From UBA7672 sp963718145 (GTDB taxonomy: Bacteria > Pseudomonadota > Alphaproteobacteria > Caulobacterales > Hyphomonadaceae), in contig CAVQYJ010000012.1 in assembly GCA_963718145.1 (NCBI GenBank), positions 434,001 through 498,000 on the forward strand: a stretch of 64,000 bases of DNA. The letters are read 5' to 3'. The translations under genes and the position numbers were made by a program. This document shows positions 38,601-47,140 of this stretch, piece after piece; the stretch's first letter is position 1, and each line of letters starts with the position of its first letter. The notes below the pieces were generated by a model. That model did no database searches. It was not told the DNA's origin and saw nothing but the letters and a program-made list of their open reading frames with translations.

Positions 38601-39050
38601 CGGCTTCTTGCTCTGGTCCGGCTCCCTGGCGATCACGATGTCGGCCAGCGTCCAAACGCCGGCCGGCGAGCGCACCACCGTGGCCGAACCGTTCTCCAGC
38701 CGGATCTGCGTCGTCTTGAACTTGCCCGACACGAGCGAAGCCGCATCCAGCGAAATCGTCGCGCGCTCGGCGCGGAACTCGGTCGCGCCTTTTGCGTCCA
38801 GGGCGTTGAACCCGTGCGCCACCGCCTCGACACGGTTGCGGGAGGTCACCCACTCCAGCACGACCTTTTCGATTTTCACTTTCCTGCCGCCGCGCGCATC
38901 GCTGAGCGAGCTTTCGATCTGCGTGCGGAACATGGCGAGGTCGATCGGCCCCTGCGAGAGCCGCCACGCCAGCGCGCCCGCGGCGACGAGCACCGCGAAC
39001 ACCAGGAAGGCGAGGATCTCGAAGATCAGGAGTTTGGGAGAAACCCTCAA
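35622..39050 (-). CDS. Large AsmA-like/YhdP-type envelope protein (DUF3971)
   Basis: 1142 residues: one N-terminal membrane helix (LLIFEILAFLVFAVLVAAGA) and a very long periplasmic beta-rich region. IVNFWPVKLGSGARGWVKDH is the DUF3971 hallmark; C-terminal NAPLVAQLFSLASLQGLSDV and MRASGPAMGITARGWIAPGD then LLGGLPIIGDLFVSRQG match the AsmA-like C-terminal domain. TamB/YhdP/AsmA relatives are thought to form bridges moving phospholipids to the outer membrane. Ends in a short Pro-rich tail. Alone on its strand, divergent from the peroxiredoxin gene. Confidence 0.88.
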   Translation of the reverse strand: MRVSPKLLIFEILAFLVFAVLVAAGALAWRLSQGPIDLAMFRTQIESSLSDARGGRKVKIEKVVLEWVTSRNRVEAVAHGFNALDAKGATEFRAERATISLDAASLVSGKFKTTQIRLENGSATVVRSPAGVWTLADIVIAREPDQSKKPFDPLRDINWTTLATPIRALISAGSFERVELVNFNLQVRDQKSKQLWSANPVAGVWSATEAGVALDLSLKLAGSENQPNKVVISLASDGAVSKATGRLTMERVDPLSVAKIFGYAGDGFVSASPANASFTIEATEKGGLQSTRVTLADVKGTAKLGTREINVGGLAFDAVYDPAAKSVKLDSLNVASDIATGSFSGVMDVTAVMAGDATKPVPIKLSGKEFTLGLMPVFEAPWAFREADLDVLLSTDLSRVVVSHGKAVTGDLTLTGNGEVWLDGPPDAKKIGVKVNAVGEGFATPLQIVNFWPVKLGSGARGWVKDHIPDAKAAGLVLKLDWQPGAASAGYLPDDKLTLDFSLRDGTVKFLPDFPPVTGVIGKGQLRGNSITLDATAGQLNSWQVDEGRVVIPQFAPRGKEMDITVSGRGELGPLMRVLDASNLKVGTRYGLVVDQMVGTGGLELNFKRPIADVVEDKDMRYTIKGGFRESAAPNLVSGFGLSDSDVTFELTESALSIRGAGQFGPAPVVFDWKERFLDVAGAGKGSELTASARVNPDLLNAFGIAARNFMQGEAAVELHAAGPGGRDFSAITASLDLTQSQLDIAEFGWRKKYDAPAKGSFRYGKDDNGAVMTGDIRADGLELVGEARMDKAGEFNAANIERIYSRDSVDLHGAISKRADGGFKVAVAGPFFDASPWMDSFLSMKSETPDTDMHGEPVGVGGPAEPGPAFEINLDADKLRLRDNAEMTNAKVAMLVDGEGPRSGTVTGNLGGAKRLNVAINTVDGKQKISIKSDDAGFGARVLLKADYLVGGKLTVDGTFGGDADQAMVTMSDVRLKNAPLVAQLFSLASLQGLSDVLNGDGVLFTEVSAPVKFQDGRIDLPGMRASGPAMGITARGWIAPGDSELSLDGVLVPSFGVNSLLGGLPIIGDLFVSRQGEGMFAPTYSVRGTFAKARVAINPVAAITPGVLRRIFENPSEPPPEAATPPQPPVAQNQRSGVRQ

Positions 39051-39187
39051 GGCGTGGCCCTCTGCCGATGCCTTGGCCTCGCGCCGGCGTCAGTGGTCAT
39101 GCCCCTGTCGGGGACCCCCACTTTCGGTTCGGCAGGAAGACGGTACACTTCGGTTTCTCTTCCCGAACACAACATTGCGGACCGATT

Positions 39188-39661
39188 GTGACACACCCTC
39201 TGGATGCGGGCGATCCGGCGCCGAAATTCACCCTCCCCTCCACCCGGGGCGGGCCCGCCAGCCTCGCCGACTTCAAGGGCAAGACTCTGGTGCTGTTCTT
39301 CTACCCCAAAGACGATACCGAGGTATGTACGCGCGAAGCAGTTTCCTTCAGCGAAGCGCAGTCCAGGTTTACGCGAAAGGGAGCGGCCATACTGGGCGTC
39401 TCCCGAGACACGCTGGACGACCATAAAGCCTTCATCGCCAAGCACAGCCTGAAGGTCCGACTCGCCTCCGACGTGGATGGCCGCGCCTGCAACGATTTCG
39501 GCGTCTGGCAGGAGAAACAGCTCTATGGACGGAAATTCATGGGCATCGTCCGGTCCACATTCCTCATCGATCCGGGTGGCGTGATTCGGCAGGTGTGGCG
39601 AAACGTCCGTGTACCCCGCCACGTCGAAGCAGTTTACGAGACCATGGTAGGCGCTGGTTAA
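39188..39661 (+). CDS. bcp: Bcp-type thiol peroxidase (peroxiredoxin)
   Basis: 157 residues from GTG 39188 (MTHPLDAGDPAPKFTL). The peroxidatic Cys is in FFYPKDDTEVCTREAVSF, and GVSRDTLDDHKAFIAKHSL and FGVWQEKQLYGRKFMGIVRS are Bcp/PrxQ motifs. Most PrxQ enzymes carry a resolving Cys five residues on (CTxEACxF); here it is Val, so this may act as a 1-Cys enzyme, although another Cys occurs in GRACNDFG. It reduces peroxides with thioredoxin or another thiol. The GTG was chosen since earlier sequence reads as the antisense leader of the AsmA-like gene. Confidence 0.88.
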   Translation: MTHPLDAGDPAPKFTLPSTRGGPASLADFKGKTLVLFFYPKDDTEVCTREAVSFSEAQSRFTRKGAAILGVSRDTLDDHKAFIAKHSLKVRLASDVDGRACNDFGVWQEKQLYGRKFMGIVRSTFLIDPGGVIRQVWRNVRVPRHVEAVYETMVGAG

Positions 39662-39841
39662 CCAAAACAGGCACGCATAGCCAGTATTCACGGCGCCTTA
39701 AACACACGTGGGCATGGTGGGCAAAAAACTGAGGTCAGGGGTTCGCGGTTGCGAATTTCTGAGTTATCCATGTGGCTGCCAGGTTACATAGGCGGGGCAG
39801 CGGCGGGCTTGGCGCGTAAAGCATTTGATCGGGCAGCGTAA

Positions 39842-41062
39842 ATGGCGGTCAAGCACCTGAAGTCGAAGACGAAAGCGTTCTTCGAGAAGGCCTTCCCCGA
39901 ACGGCAGATCTACCACCGCAGCGGCGGTTCGGTCCGCTACGTGTCGATCTCGCCCTGGCGACAGGCGATGATGGCCGGCGGCGCGACCCTGATCGTCGGC
40001 TGGTGCCTGTTCGCTACCGTCGCCGTCCTCCTGCGCGGCCCCACGATCGACCTCCAGTCTTCCGGCGTCGACCGCCGCTCCGCTCGCCTCGAGCGCGAAC
40101 TGCGCCAGGCCAAGGCGGCGGAACAGACCGCCCTGTCCCTGCTCGAGACCCGCACCGGCGACTACAACCGCGCCATCGGCGAAGTCGAAAAGCGGATGGA
40201 CACGCTCAAGCGCATCGCCGCCTCGCTGCAGGGTCAGGACCTCGCCTCGGCCACTGCGCTGCAGGGCGACAGCGTCTCGCTCCTGATCAACTCCTCGATC
40301 GAGGAGGGCGATGCCCGGAAGGGCCGCGCCGACACGATCCCGATCGCCGGCAAGGATTCGGCCGGCTTCCGCGCCCGCACAGACCGCCTGATGAACGACA
40401 CCAACCTTTTCCTCGACGCCGCCGAAGACGAAGCGGTCGAGCGCACCGAGGCAGCGCTTGGCGTCATCCGCCTAACCGGCGTCTCCGCCGCCCGCATCCT
40501 CGAGCGCCCGGGCATGGGCGGCCCGCTGGTCGAAGTCGACAAGCTCACCAGCCTGCCCAACGCCGAAACCGACCCGTTCGCCCGCCGCATCATGGAAGTC
40601 GAGGCCCGCCTGACCGAGGCCAAGACCTTCGAAGTCCGCCTCCACGCCCTGCCCCTTGGCGCACCGGTCAACCCGCCCTACCGCGAGACCTCCGGCTTCG
40701 GCTACCGCTCCGACCCGTTCACCCGCAAGTCCGCCTTCCACGAAGGCGCCGATCTTGCAGCCTATTATGGCGCGCCGATCGTCGCGACGGCGCCGGGCAA
40801 GGTTACTTTTGCGGGGACGAGGGGTACGTACGGCCGCGTGGTCGAGGTCGACCATGGCGATGGTTTCAAGACCCGCTACGGGCACCTCAACTCAATAGCA
40901 GTGAAAGCGAATACAGAAGTGGCGATAGGCCAGAAGATTGGTACCATGGGTTCGACCGGCCGCAGCACCGGTCCGCACCTTCACTATGAAGTCTACTACC
41001 GCGGCAAATCATACGATCCGATCAAGTTCCTGAGGGCTGGCAAGCATGTTTACGAAGGGTAA
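39842..41062 (+). CDS. M23 peptidase, membrane-anchored (LmdC-like), next to bactofilin
   Basis: 406 residues: short cytoplasmic N-terminus, one membrane helix (AMMAGGATLIVGWCLFATVA), a coiled-coil region (RLERELRQAKAAEQTALSL), and a C-terminal LytM domain with zinc ligands in FHEGADLAAYYG and PHLHYEVYYRG, and catalytic-region YGHLNSI. It should cleave peptidoglycan peptides in the periplasm. The gene overlaps the bactofilin gene by 17 bp. M23 peptidase-bactofilin pairs are known to cooperate in cell-shape control in stalked alphaproteobacteria; the LmdC name is by that resemblance. Confidence 0.9.
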   Translation: MAVKHLKSKTKAFFEKAFPERQIYHRSGGSVRYVSISPWRQAMMAGGATLIVGWCLFATVAVLLRGPTIDLQSSGVDRRSARLERELRQAKAAEQTALSLLETRTGDYNRAIGEVEKRMDTLKRIAASLQGQDLASATALQGDSVSLLINSSIEEGDARKGRADTIPIAGKDSAGFRARTDRLMNDTNLFLDAAEDEAVERTEAALGVIRLTGVSAARILERPGMGGPLVEVDKLTSLPNAETDPFARRIMEVEARLTEAKTFEVRLHALPLGAPVNPPYRETSGFGYRSDPFTRKSAFHEGADLAAYYGAPIVATAPGKVTFAGTRGTYGRVVEVDHGDGFKTRYGHLNSIAVKANTEVAIGQKIGTMGSTGRSTGPHLHYEVYYRGKSYDPIKFLRAGKHVYEG

Positions 41063-41516
41063 GACTCCAGAGGCGCCACCGCCGCCGGTGCTGCAGCCCA
41101 AGCCCCTCCTCCAGGAGGCGCCGGCCCGCCGCCCAGCCGCCGCTGGCGCCCGCTCGGGTCCGTCGATCATATCGGCCGACATGAAGATCGTCGGCGCCGT
41201 CCAGTCGACCGGCGAAGTCGAGATCTTCGGCCAGATCGAAGGCGATGTTCGCGCCTCGGGCGTGACCATCGGCGAGAACGGCGCCGTCAAGGGCAAGGTC
41301 GTCGCTGAATCCGTCGTCGTGCGCGGCACGATCGAAGGCCGCATCCATGGCCGCAAGGTCCAGCTCTGCACGGGCGCCAAGGTCCATGGCGACATCTTCC
41401 ACGCCTCGCTGGCGATCGAGCCGAACGCCCTCTTCGAAGGCGCGGTCAAGCACGCGCAGGACCCCATGGCCGAAGACCCGGCCCCGGTCCACCAGCCCAA
41501 CAACCCGGCTTACTGA
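41046..41516 (+). CDS. bacA: Bactofilin (polymer-forming cytoskeletal protein)
   Basis: 156 residues. Central beta-helix bactofilin domain: SIISADMKIVGAVQSTGEVE, IEGDVRASGVTIGENGAVKG and VRGTIEGRIHGRKVQLCTGA, with Pro-rich disordered ends typical of the family. It polymerises without nucleotide near the membrane. Translation is likely coupled to the M23 peptidase because the start lies inside the peptidase's last codons. A strong terminator follows. Symbol by analogy to BacA. Confidence 0.94.
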   Translation: MFTKGKTPEAPPPPVLQPKPLLQEAPARRPAAAGARSGPSIISADMKIVGAVQSTGEVEIFGQIEGDVRASGVTIGENGAVKGKVVAESVVVRGTIEGRIHGRKVQLCTGAKVHGDIFHASLAIEPNALFEGAVKHAQDPMAEDPAPVHQPNNPAY

Positions 41517-41540
41517 GACCGGACCGATCCTGAATTCGAA

Positions 41541-41570
41541 AAGGCCGTCCGCAAGGATGGCCTTTTTGTT
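41541..41570 (+). terminator. Intrinsic terminator after bactofilin
   Basis: AAGGCCGTCC (41541-41550), loop GCAA, GGATGGCCTT (41555-41564, one G-T pair), then TTTGTTT. Classic Rho-independent terminator 24 bp after the stop. Confidence 0.92.
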
Positions 41571-41610
41571 TACGTCGGCAAACGCGCCTGGGAGCGGATC
41601 AGAGATCCGC

Positions 41611-41731
41611 GTTCCCGGCGAAGGCCGGGACCCAGCAATCACATCAAGGCTTGTTCTGACATTCAGGCTGCAGCCACAAGTTGGAACAAGCCTTGAAGCC
41701 GGCGCTGGGCCCCGGCCTTCGCCGGGGGCGT
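41611..41731 (+). repeat. Dispersed ~120-bp repeat, copy 1
   Basis: Begins with TTCCCGGCGAAGGCCGGGA and ends with CCCCGGCCTTCGCCGGGG, both hairpins; the middle has CTTGTTCTGACATT and CAAGCCTTGAAG. The same order recurs at 54901-55028. It lies between the bactofilin terminator and prfB. Repeats of this CCGGCG-AA-CGCCGG style are common intergenic REP-like units in proteobacteria. Bases 41732-41882 show nothing further. Confidence 0.7.
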
Positions 41732-41882
41732 GGACCAAGGTCAGCTTCCAGATCCCACAAACCCAAGAAAGCCTCATGCTTAGGACGAAGGCGCATTCGT
41801 GGACTCGAAGCACGGGGGCGGTGGACCTTGTTCCGCCGTCTGACGTTCGTACTTGGGTTGGTCGCCGCCAACGCCTCCGCCC

Positions 41883-43008
41883 CTACTCCAGATCCTCGAC
41901 CTTCGTCTCCGGACCGAGCTTGTGCGCCAGCGACGCCGAGAGGAACTGGTCGAGATCGCCGTCGAGCACGCCGGCGGTGTCGGAGGTCTCGACGCCGGTG
42001 CGCAGGTCCTTCACCATCTGGTAGGGCTGCAGCACATAGCTGCGGATCTGCCGACCCCAGCCGATCTCGGTCTTGCTGTCCGCTTCGGCCTGCGCGATCG
42101 CCTCGCGCTTCTTCAGCTCCATCTCGTAAATGCGTGCGCGCAGCATTTCCCACGCCAGCGCGCGGTTCTTGTGCTGTGAGCGTTCGGCCTGCACCGCAAC
42201 CACGATGCCGGTGGGCGCGTGGGTGAGGCGCACGGCCGAGTCCGTCTTGTTGATGTGCTGCCCGCCGGCGCCGGACGCCCGATAGGTATCCGTCCGCACA
42301 TCCTTGTCCTGGATATCGACCTCGATCGTGTCGTCGATCACCGGCGACACCGACACGGAAGCAAAGCTCGTATGCCGGCGCGCGTTCGAGTCGTACGGCG
42401 ATATCCGCACCAGCCGGTGGACGCCGCTCTCGCTCTTCAGCCAGCCATAGGCGCTGTCGCCCTTGATCAGCATGGTCGCCGACTTGATGCCGGCCGTCTC
42501 GCCCTGGTGCTCGTCAAGCTCTTCGATCTTGAAGCCGCGCGCATTGGCCCAGCGCACATACATCCGCCGCAGCATGGACGCCCAGTCCTGGCTCTCCGTG
42601 CCTCCTGCCCCGGCGTTGATCTCGACATAGCAGTCATTGCCATCGACCTCGCCGGACAGCAGCGCCTTCAGCTCTGCTTCCTGCGCCTTCTTCACCGACG
42701 CCCGGATCGACTTCTCGACCTCGGCGAACATCGACTTGTCGCCCTCGGCCTCGGCCATCTCCCACAGGTCGACCGCATCCTGAGACTCAATTTCCAACGC
42801 CCGGATGTCTTCCATCGACGCGGCGAGGCGGTTGCGCTCGCGCATGAGGCCCTGCGCCTTGGCGGGGTCGTTCCAGAAATCGGCTTGTTCAGAAAGGGCG
42901 TTCAGCTCGGCGAGGCGTTTTTCGGCTGTACCCCAGTCAAAGACGCCTCCGCAGCAGCCCCACGGACTGCTTGATGCTCTCGACCATGTTCTCGAGTTCG
43001 GGGGTCAT
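41883..43008 (-). CDS. prfB: Peptide chain release factor 2, with programmed +1 frameshift
   Basis: The start is ATG 43008 (MTPELENMVESIKQSVGLLR, then RRL). After 23 codons the frame hits TGA at 42939-42937; shifting +1 continues DWGTAEKRLAELNAL and the rest of RF2 for 374 residues in all. The GGQ motif is in ASGAGGQHINKTDSAVRL; the stop-recognition SPF-type region is SGVHRLVRISPYDSNARR. RF2 releases peptides at UGA and UAA. A shorter frame starting at 42845 would lack the conserved N-terminus. It is last in the amiC-mrcA-prfB series. Confidence 0.95.
42936..42942 (-). promoter_or_regulatory. prfB: prfB programmed +1 frameshift site (CTTTGAC)
   Basis: On the coding strand the site is CTT-TGA-C, preceded three bases earlier by GGAGG, an internal Shine-Dalgarno. 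This matches the well-known RF2 autoregulation signal: when RF2 is scarce, the ribosome pauses at UGA and slips +1, making more RF2. Seen directly in sequence; the mechanism is established for Escherichia coli and many bacteria. Confidence 0.95.
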
Positions 43009-43101
43009 GGGGCGCTCGCTGCGATTCAGACGCTTGACGTACTCACGCTCGCCCTGCGCCGCAAGGGGAGCGAGGGCCGGGGGCGATGGGGAAAAGCGGC
43101 C

Positions 43102-45747
43102 TCAATAAACTGGCGAGTTCACGTTCAGGTCTGGCTTCGGCGCTTCCGGCTGTAGCACGGGCGGCGCGTTCGGATCGACCGGCGTGGTCGAGGCGACATC
43201 CGGCCCGGGAACCTGCGACGGCAACGCCTGTCCATCCGGCGTGGACGGCGCAGACTCGTCGCCCGCCACCACGTCGGAATAGTCGACGCTGTAGCCCTCG
43301 CCGCCGCCTCCGGGCTGGCAGGCTTCCTTTGGCCCTGTGTCGATCTTGAACGCCTCAAGGATCACCTGCCTCGATGCAGGCGTCGGCAGGCATCCGCTGT
43401 AGAGGTCGACCTCCACAAGCTGCACATCAGCCGGGATTCGGAAGTTCACCGGCGGCTTGTCCTTCAGGGCGGCCAGCATGAAGTCACGGAAGATCGGCGC
43501 AGCAACGCGTCCACCGCTTTCGGACTCGCCGATGCTCTTCGATTTGTCGTTGCCGATCCACACGCCGACCACGAGGTCAGGGCTGAAGCCGACCGTCCAG
43601 GCGTCCATGTAGTCGTTGGTGGTGCCTGACTTGCCGCCCACTGGCTTGCCGACCGAGCGCGCAGTGGTGACCGTGCCCCACGAGTGCTCGACCGCGCCTT
43701 CGAGGATCGACACCATCTGGTATGCCGTGACCGGGTCCATGAGCTGCTTGCGCTCGTCGGGAAGTTGCGGCGGCTCAAGTCCCGCCTTCCATTCCGTCGC
43801 GCAGCCCTCGCACGGGCGCGCATCCGTACGGAATACGGTTTCGCCATAACGGTTCTGGATCCGGTCGAACATCACCGGATGAACCTGTTTGCCGCCATTC
43901 ACCAGTTCGGCATAGGCGGTCACCATGCGGATCGGCGTCGTCTCGCCCGCGCCCAGCGACATGGATTCATAGGCCGGCAGCTTGTCGTAGATGCCCATGC
44001 GCTCGCCCATCTCCGACACCTTCTCAAAGCCAAGGTCGGAGGCCAGGCGGACGGTCATCGCGTTCTTCGACGTCTCGACGCCGAAGCGCAGCGTCGAGAG
44101 GCCATAGAATTTCTGCGTGTAGTTGGCGGGCTTGTAGCATTCCTCCTGCGTCGGATCGCACGACACATAAGGCGCATCCAGCACGCGGCTGGACGGCGTC
44201 CAGCCATTCTCCAGCGCGGCGGCATAGACGAACGGCTTGAAGGACGAGCCCGGCTGGCGCTTGGCCTGCACGGCGCGGTTGAACTGGCTCGCCTGGAAGG
44301 AATAGCCGCCGGTCATCGCGAAGACGCGGCCCGTGTGCGGGTCCATCGCCACCAGCGCGCCTTGCAATTGCGGTATCTGGCGCATGCGCCACGGCCCCGC
44401 GCCGCCTTTCCGGCTCACGGCATAGTCGGTGATGAGCTGGCTCGACACGTCCGGCGTCGGATCACGCGAGACGAAGATGACGTCGCCCGTCACGACGCCG
44501 CCGGCCTTGCCGCGCTTGAACGAGCTGGCCCATTTCACGTCGTCCGGCGACAGGGTGCCGGTGCTGCCGTCGGCAAGGCCAAGGCGAACGCCTTCCTTGC
44601 CTGCCGATCGCACCACGGCCATCTGCCACGTATTGCCCATGCCAGCCATTTTCGGCGCATTGTCCTTGGAACTGGCGAAGTCGGTCAGGCGCGTCTCGAA
44701 ATCATCGCCGGGCTTGTCGATCGTCCCGATCGGGCCGCGCCAGCCATGGCGGTGGTCCACCGTCTCGATACCTGCGCGCAGCGCCGTCTGCGCAATGAGC
44801 TGCATGTTGGAATCCAGCGTCGAGCGGATCGACAGGCCGCCCTCGTAGAAAGCCTTGGTGGCTTCCTTCTCGTTGCCCATGCCGGCGAGCTTGCCGTCCT
44901 TGCCAAGTTTCAGGATCTCGCGACGCAGCTCTTCCACATAGTAGGCCGAGGCCTGGTTCTCGTCGGTGTCGAGTCGCTCCACCAGCGTCAGCGGCTCGGC
45001 CATGGCCTTCTCGGCGTCGGCCTTCTCGATGTAGTTGTTGGCGACCATGCGCCCGAGCACGTAGTTGCGGCGCTGCTTGGCGGCGTCCGGGTCGTTGTAG
45101 GGATTGGCCCGTCCCGGCGCCTGCGGCAGGCCGGCCAGAAGCGCGCTCTCCGCCAGCGTCAGGTCACCCAGCGACTTGCCGAAATAGTTCAGCGACGCCG
45201 CGCCCACGCCATAGCTGCGCCCGCCCAGGTAGATCTCGTTCATGTAGAGTTCGAGGATCTCGTCCTTGGTCAGCCGCTTCTCGATGCGCATGGCCAGCAC
45301 CGCCTCGCGCACCTTGCGGTCGATCGATCGCTCGGATCCGACCAGCATGTTCTTCACCACCTGCTGCGTGATGGTCGAACCGCCCGTCATCCGCTTGCCG
45401 GTCAGGCCGTTGATCACCGTGCCGCGGAACATGCCCCACAGGTTGATGCCGGAGTGCTCGAAGAACTCCTTGTCCTCGGCCGAGATGAACGCCTGGATCA
45501 GCTCGTCCGGCAGCTCTTCGCTTGGAACATAGACCCGATGCTGCGTCGCGAACTCGGCCACCAGCTTGCCGTCGCCGGCGTGCACGCGGCTCATGATCGG
45601 CGGCTCGTAGTTGGCGAGTTCGTCCTCGGACGGCAGGTCGCGCGTCACCCAGAAGAACCACGCCGTTCCCGCCACGAGCACCACGGCCGAAACGGCGGCG
45701 ATGCCGATCAGGATGCGTCGGATCAGGACCATGTCGAGTCTGGGCAT
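43102..45747 (-). CDS. mrcA: Penicillin-binding protein 1A (bifunctional transglycosylase/transpeptidase)
   Basis: 881 residues. N-terminal membrane helix (ILIGIAAVSAVVLVAGTAWF), GT51 glycosyltransferase (ISAEDKEFFEHSGINLWGM with catalytic Glu near 90; RMTGGSTITQQVVKNMLV), an OB-like insert, and transpeptidase motifs SxxK (QPGSSFKPFVYAAAL, Ser near 502), SxN (SKNAMTVRLA) and KSGTT (near 705). It polymerises and cross-links peptidoglycan. Pro-rich C-terminal tail. It lies between amiC and prfB on the same strand, a common alphaproteobacterial order. Confidence 0.95.
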   Translation of the reverse strand: MPRLDMVLIRRILIGIAAVSAVVLVAGTAWFFWVTRDLPSEDELANYEPPIMSRVHAGDGKLVAEFATQHRVYVPSEELPDELIQAFISAEDKEFFEHSGINLWGMFRGTVINGLTGKRMTGGSTITQQVVKNMLVGSERSIDRKVREAVLAMRIEKRLTKDEILELYMNEIYLGGRSYGVGAASLNYFGKSLGDLTLAESALLAGLPQAPGRANPYNDPDAAKQRRNYVLGRMVANNYIEKADAEKAMAEPLTLVERLDTDENQASAYYVEELRREILKLGKDGKLAGMGNEKEATKAFYEGGLSIRSTLDSNMQLIAQTALRAGIETVDHRHGWRGPIGTIDKPGDDFETRLTDFASSKDNAPKMAGMGNTWQMAVVRSAGKEGVRLGLADGSTGTLSPDDVKWASSFKRGKAGGVVTGDVIFVSRDPTPDVSSQLITDYAVSRKGGAGPWRMRQIPQLQGALVAMDPHTGRVFAMTGGYSFQASQFNRAVQAKRQPGSSFKPFVYAAALENGWTPSSRVLDAPYVSCDPTQEECYKPANYTQKFYGLSTLRFGVETSKNAMTVRLASDLGFEKVSEMGERMGIYDKLPAYESMSLGAGETTPIRMVTAYAELVNGGKQVHPVMFDRIQNRYGETVFRTDARPCEGCATEWKAGLEPPQLPDERKQLMDPVTAYQMVSILEGAVEHSWGTVTTARSVGKPVGGKSGTTNDYMDAWTVGFSPDLVVGVWIGNDKSKSIGESESGGRVAAPIFRDFMLAALKDKPPVNFRIPADVQLVEVDLYSGCLPTPASRQVILEAFKIDTGPKEACQPGGGGEGYSVDYSDVVAGDESAPSTPDGQALPSQVPGPDVASTTPVDPNAPPVLQPEAPKPDLNVNSPVY

Positions 45748-45961
45748 GTCTCACCGGTATGGGGCCAGGGCGCGTGGCGTGGCCGGGCGCCGCTGCTGGC
45801 GGAACAGCGCCCGGAATCACCGAATAATGCGGTGACAATAAGGCCCGAAAACCGCGGATAACAGCGCATTCCCGGTTAAACTCAGCCCATCTTGGTTAGG
45901 TTTTCCTTTAGGCTCGCGGCGCCGCGGCGCCAGCCCCGCCGCGTTGGCCCCCAGCCGGGCC

Positions 45962-47140
45962 CTACCGCGCCGCCAGCAGCTTCGCCTGGCTGTCGAAGAA
46001 CGTGTCGATGGCGTGGGCGACGCCCTGCACCAGCTTCCGGCGTTTCGTCTCCGAAACCAGCATGGCGGCGTCCTGTTCGTTGGTGATGAACCCCATCTCC
46101 AGCAGCACGGCCGGCACGTCCGGGCTCAGCAGCACATAGAAGCCGCGCTTCCGGTGCGTATTCTCCAGCGCCGGCCAGCCCGCCTCGGCCATCGCCGGGA
46201 TCAGCGTCTGGGCGAACCGCGCCGACTGGTTCTTGGTCTCGCGCTGCACCAGGTCCGCCAGGATCTGCGTCACCTGCTGCGGCCGGTCGGAATCCACCTC
46301 GACGTCGAGGATCCAGTCGTTCTTGTGCCGCGCCGCCTCCACCCGTTTCTCCCCCTCCGGCGACAGTGTGTAGACTGACGCCCCCCGCGTCTCCGCCTTC
46401 GGACCAGCATCCGCGTGCAGCGCGATGAACAGGTCCGCCCCGAGGTTGCGCGCCTTGGTGACCCTGTCCTCCAGCTCGATGAACACGTCGGTCGAGCGCG
46501 TCAGCGCCACGTCATAGCGCTGCGAAGCCATCAGCTCGTCGCGCAGCGCCAGCGCGATCCCCAGCGTCACGTCCTTTTCCTGCAGCCCGCCCCTCGAGCT
46601 TGCGCCGGGATCCTTGCCGCCATGCCCCGGATCGATCACCACCAGCGGCCGCCGCACCATCTGCTGCGCCACCGGCTGCGGCCCCGACTTCTCTCCGGTC
46701 GCGGCCTCGGCGAACGCCGCCGCCGTCGAGCCCTCCAGGTCGAGGATGATCTTGTAGGTCTCGCCCTTGGTCTTGGGCGATAGCATGAATTCGCGCGTCA
46801 CCAGCGCCGGCCTGGCCATGTCGAGCACCAGGCGGGAGGTCGAGGCCGTGTTCTGGGCGAAGCGATAGGCCGCCACCAGCCCTGAGCCTTTGCCTGTCCC
46901 GGATTCAGCCGTCAGGCCATCGATTGACCAGCGCACACGCGGCAGGTCGATGACGATCCGCTGCGTTCCGGCAGCCAGCAGAAAGACATGAAATTTGAGG
47001 GGCGCATCGCTCTCGACGACCACCCGTGTCCGGTCCGGCGCCGCCCCGAAGCGCACGCCGACCACGCGCCCGGGCGTATCGGCCGATGCCGGCCCCACAA
47101 GGCCCAGCAAGCACAACAGGGAAACCAGCAACGCCCGCAC
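45962..47140 (-). CDS. amiC: N-acetylmuramoyl-L-alanine amidase with AMIN domain
   Basis: 392 residues: signal peptide (LLVSLLCLLGLVGPASAD), AMIN domain for envelope targeting (VVGVRFGAAPDRTRVVVESD, FMLSPKTKGETYKIILDLEG) and amidase_3 domain with zinc ligands in VVIDPGHGGKDPGA, a Glu in GLQEKDVTL, FIALHADAG and the catalytic Glu in VLLEMGFITNEQDA. It splits peptide stems from glycan during cell separation. 214 bp upstream of mrcA, same strand. Confidence 0.94.
   Translation of the reverse strand: MRALLVSLLCLLGLVGPASADTPGRVVGVRFGAAPDRTRVVVESDAPLKFHVFLLAAGTQRIVIDLPRVRWSIDGLTAESGTGKGSGLVAAYRFAQNTASTSRLVLDMARPALVTREFMLSPKTKGETYKIILDLEGSTAAAFAEAATGEKSGPQPVAQQMVRRPLVVIDPGHGGKDPGASSRGGLQEKDVTLGIALALRDELMASQRYDVALTRSTDVFIELEDRVTKARNLGADLFIALHADAGPKAETRGASVYTLSPEGEKRVEAARHKNDWILDVEVDSDRPQQVTQILADLVQRETKNQSARFAQTLIPAMAEAGWPALENTHRKRGFYVLLSPDVPAVLLEMGFITNEQDAAMLVSETKRRKLVQGVAHAIDTFFDSQAKLLAAR

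Noticed and set aside
43684..45861. 725-codon plus-strand open frame
   Set aside because: Shadow of PBP1A; composition is His/Arg/Gln-rich and the real gene on the other strand has every family motif.
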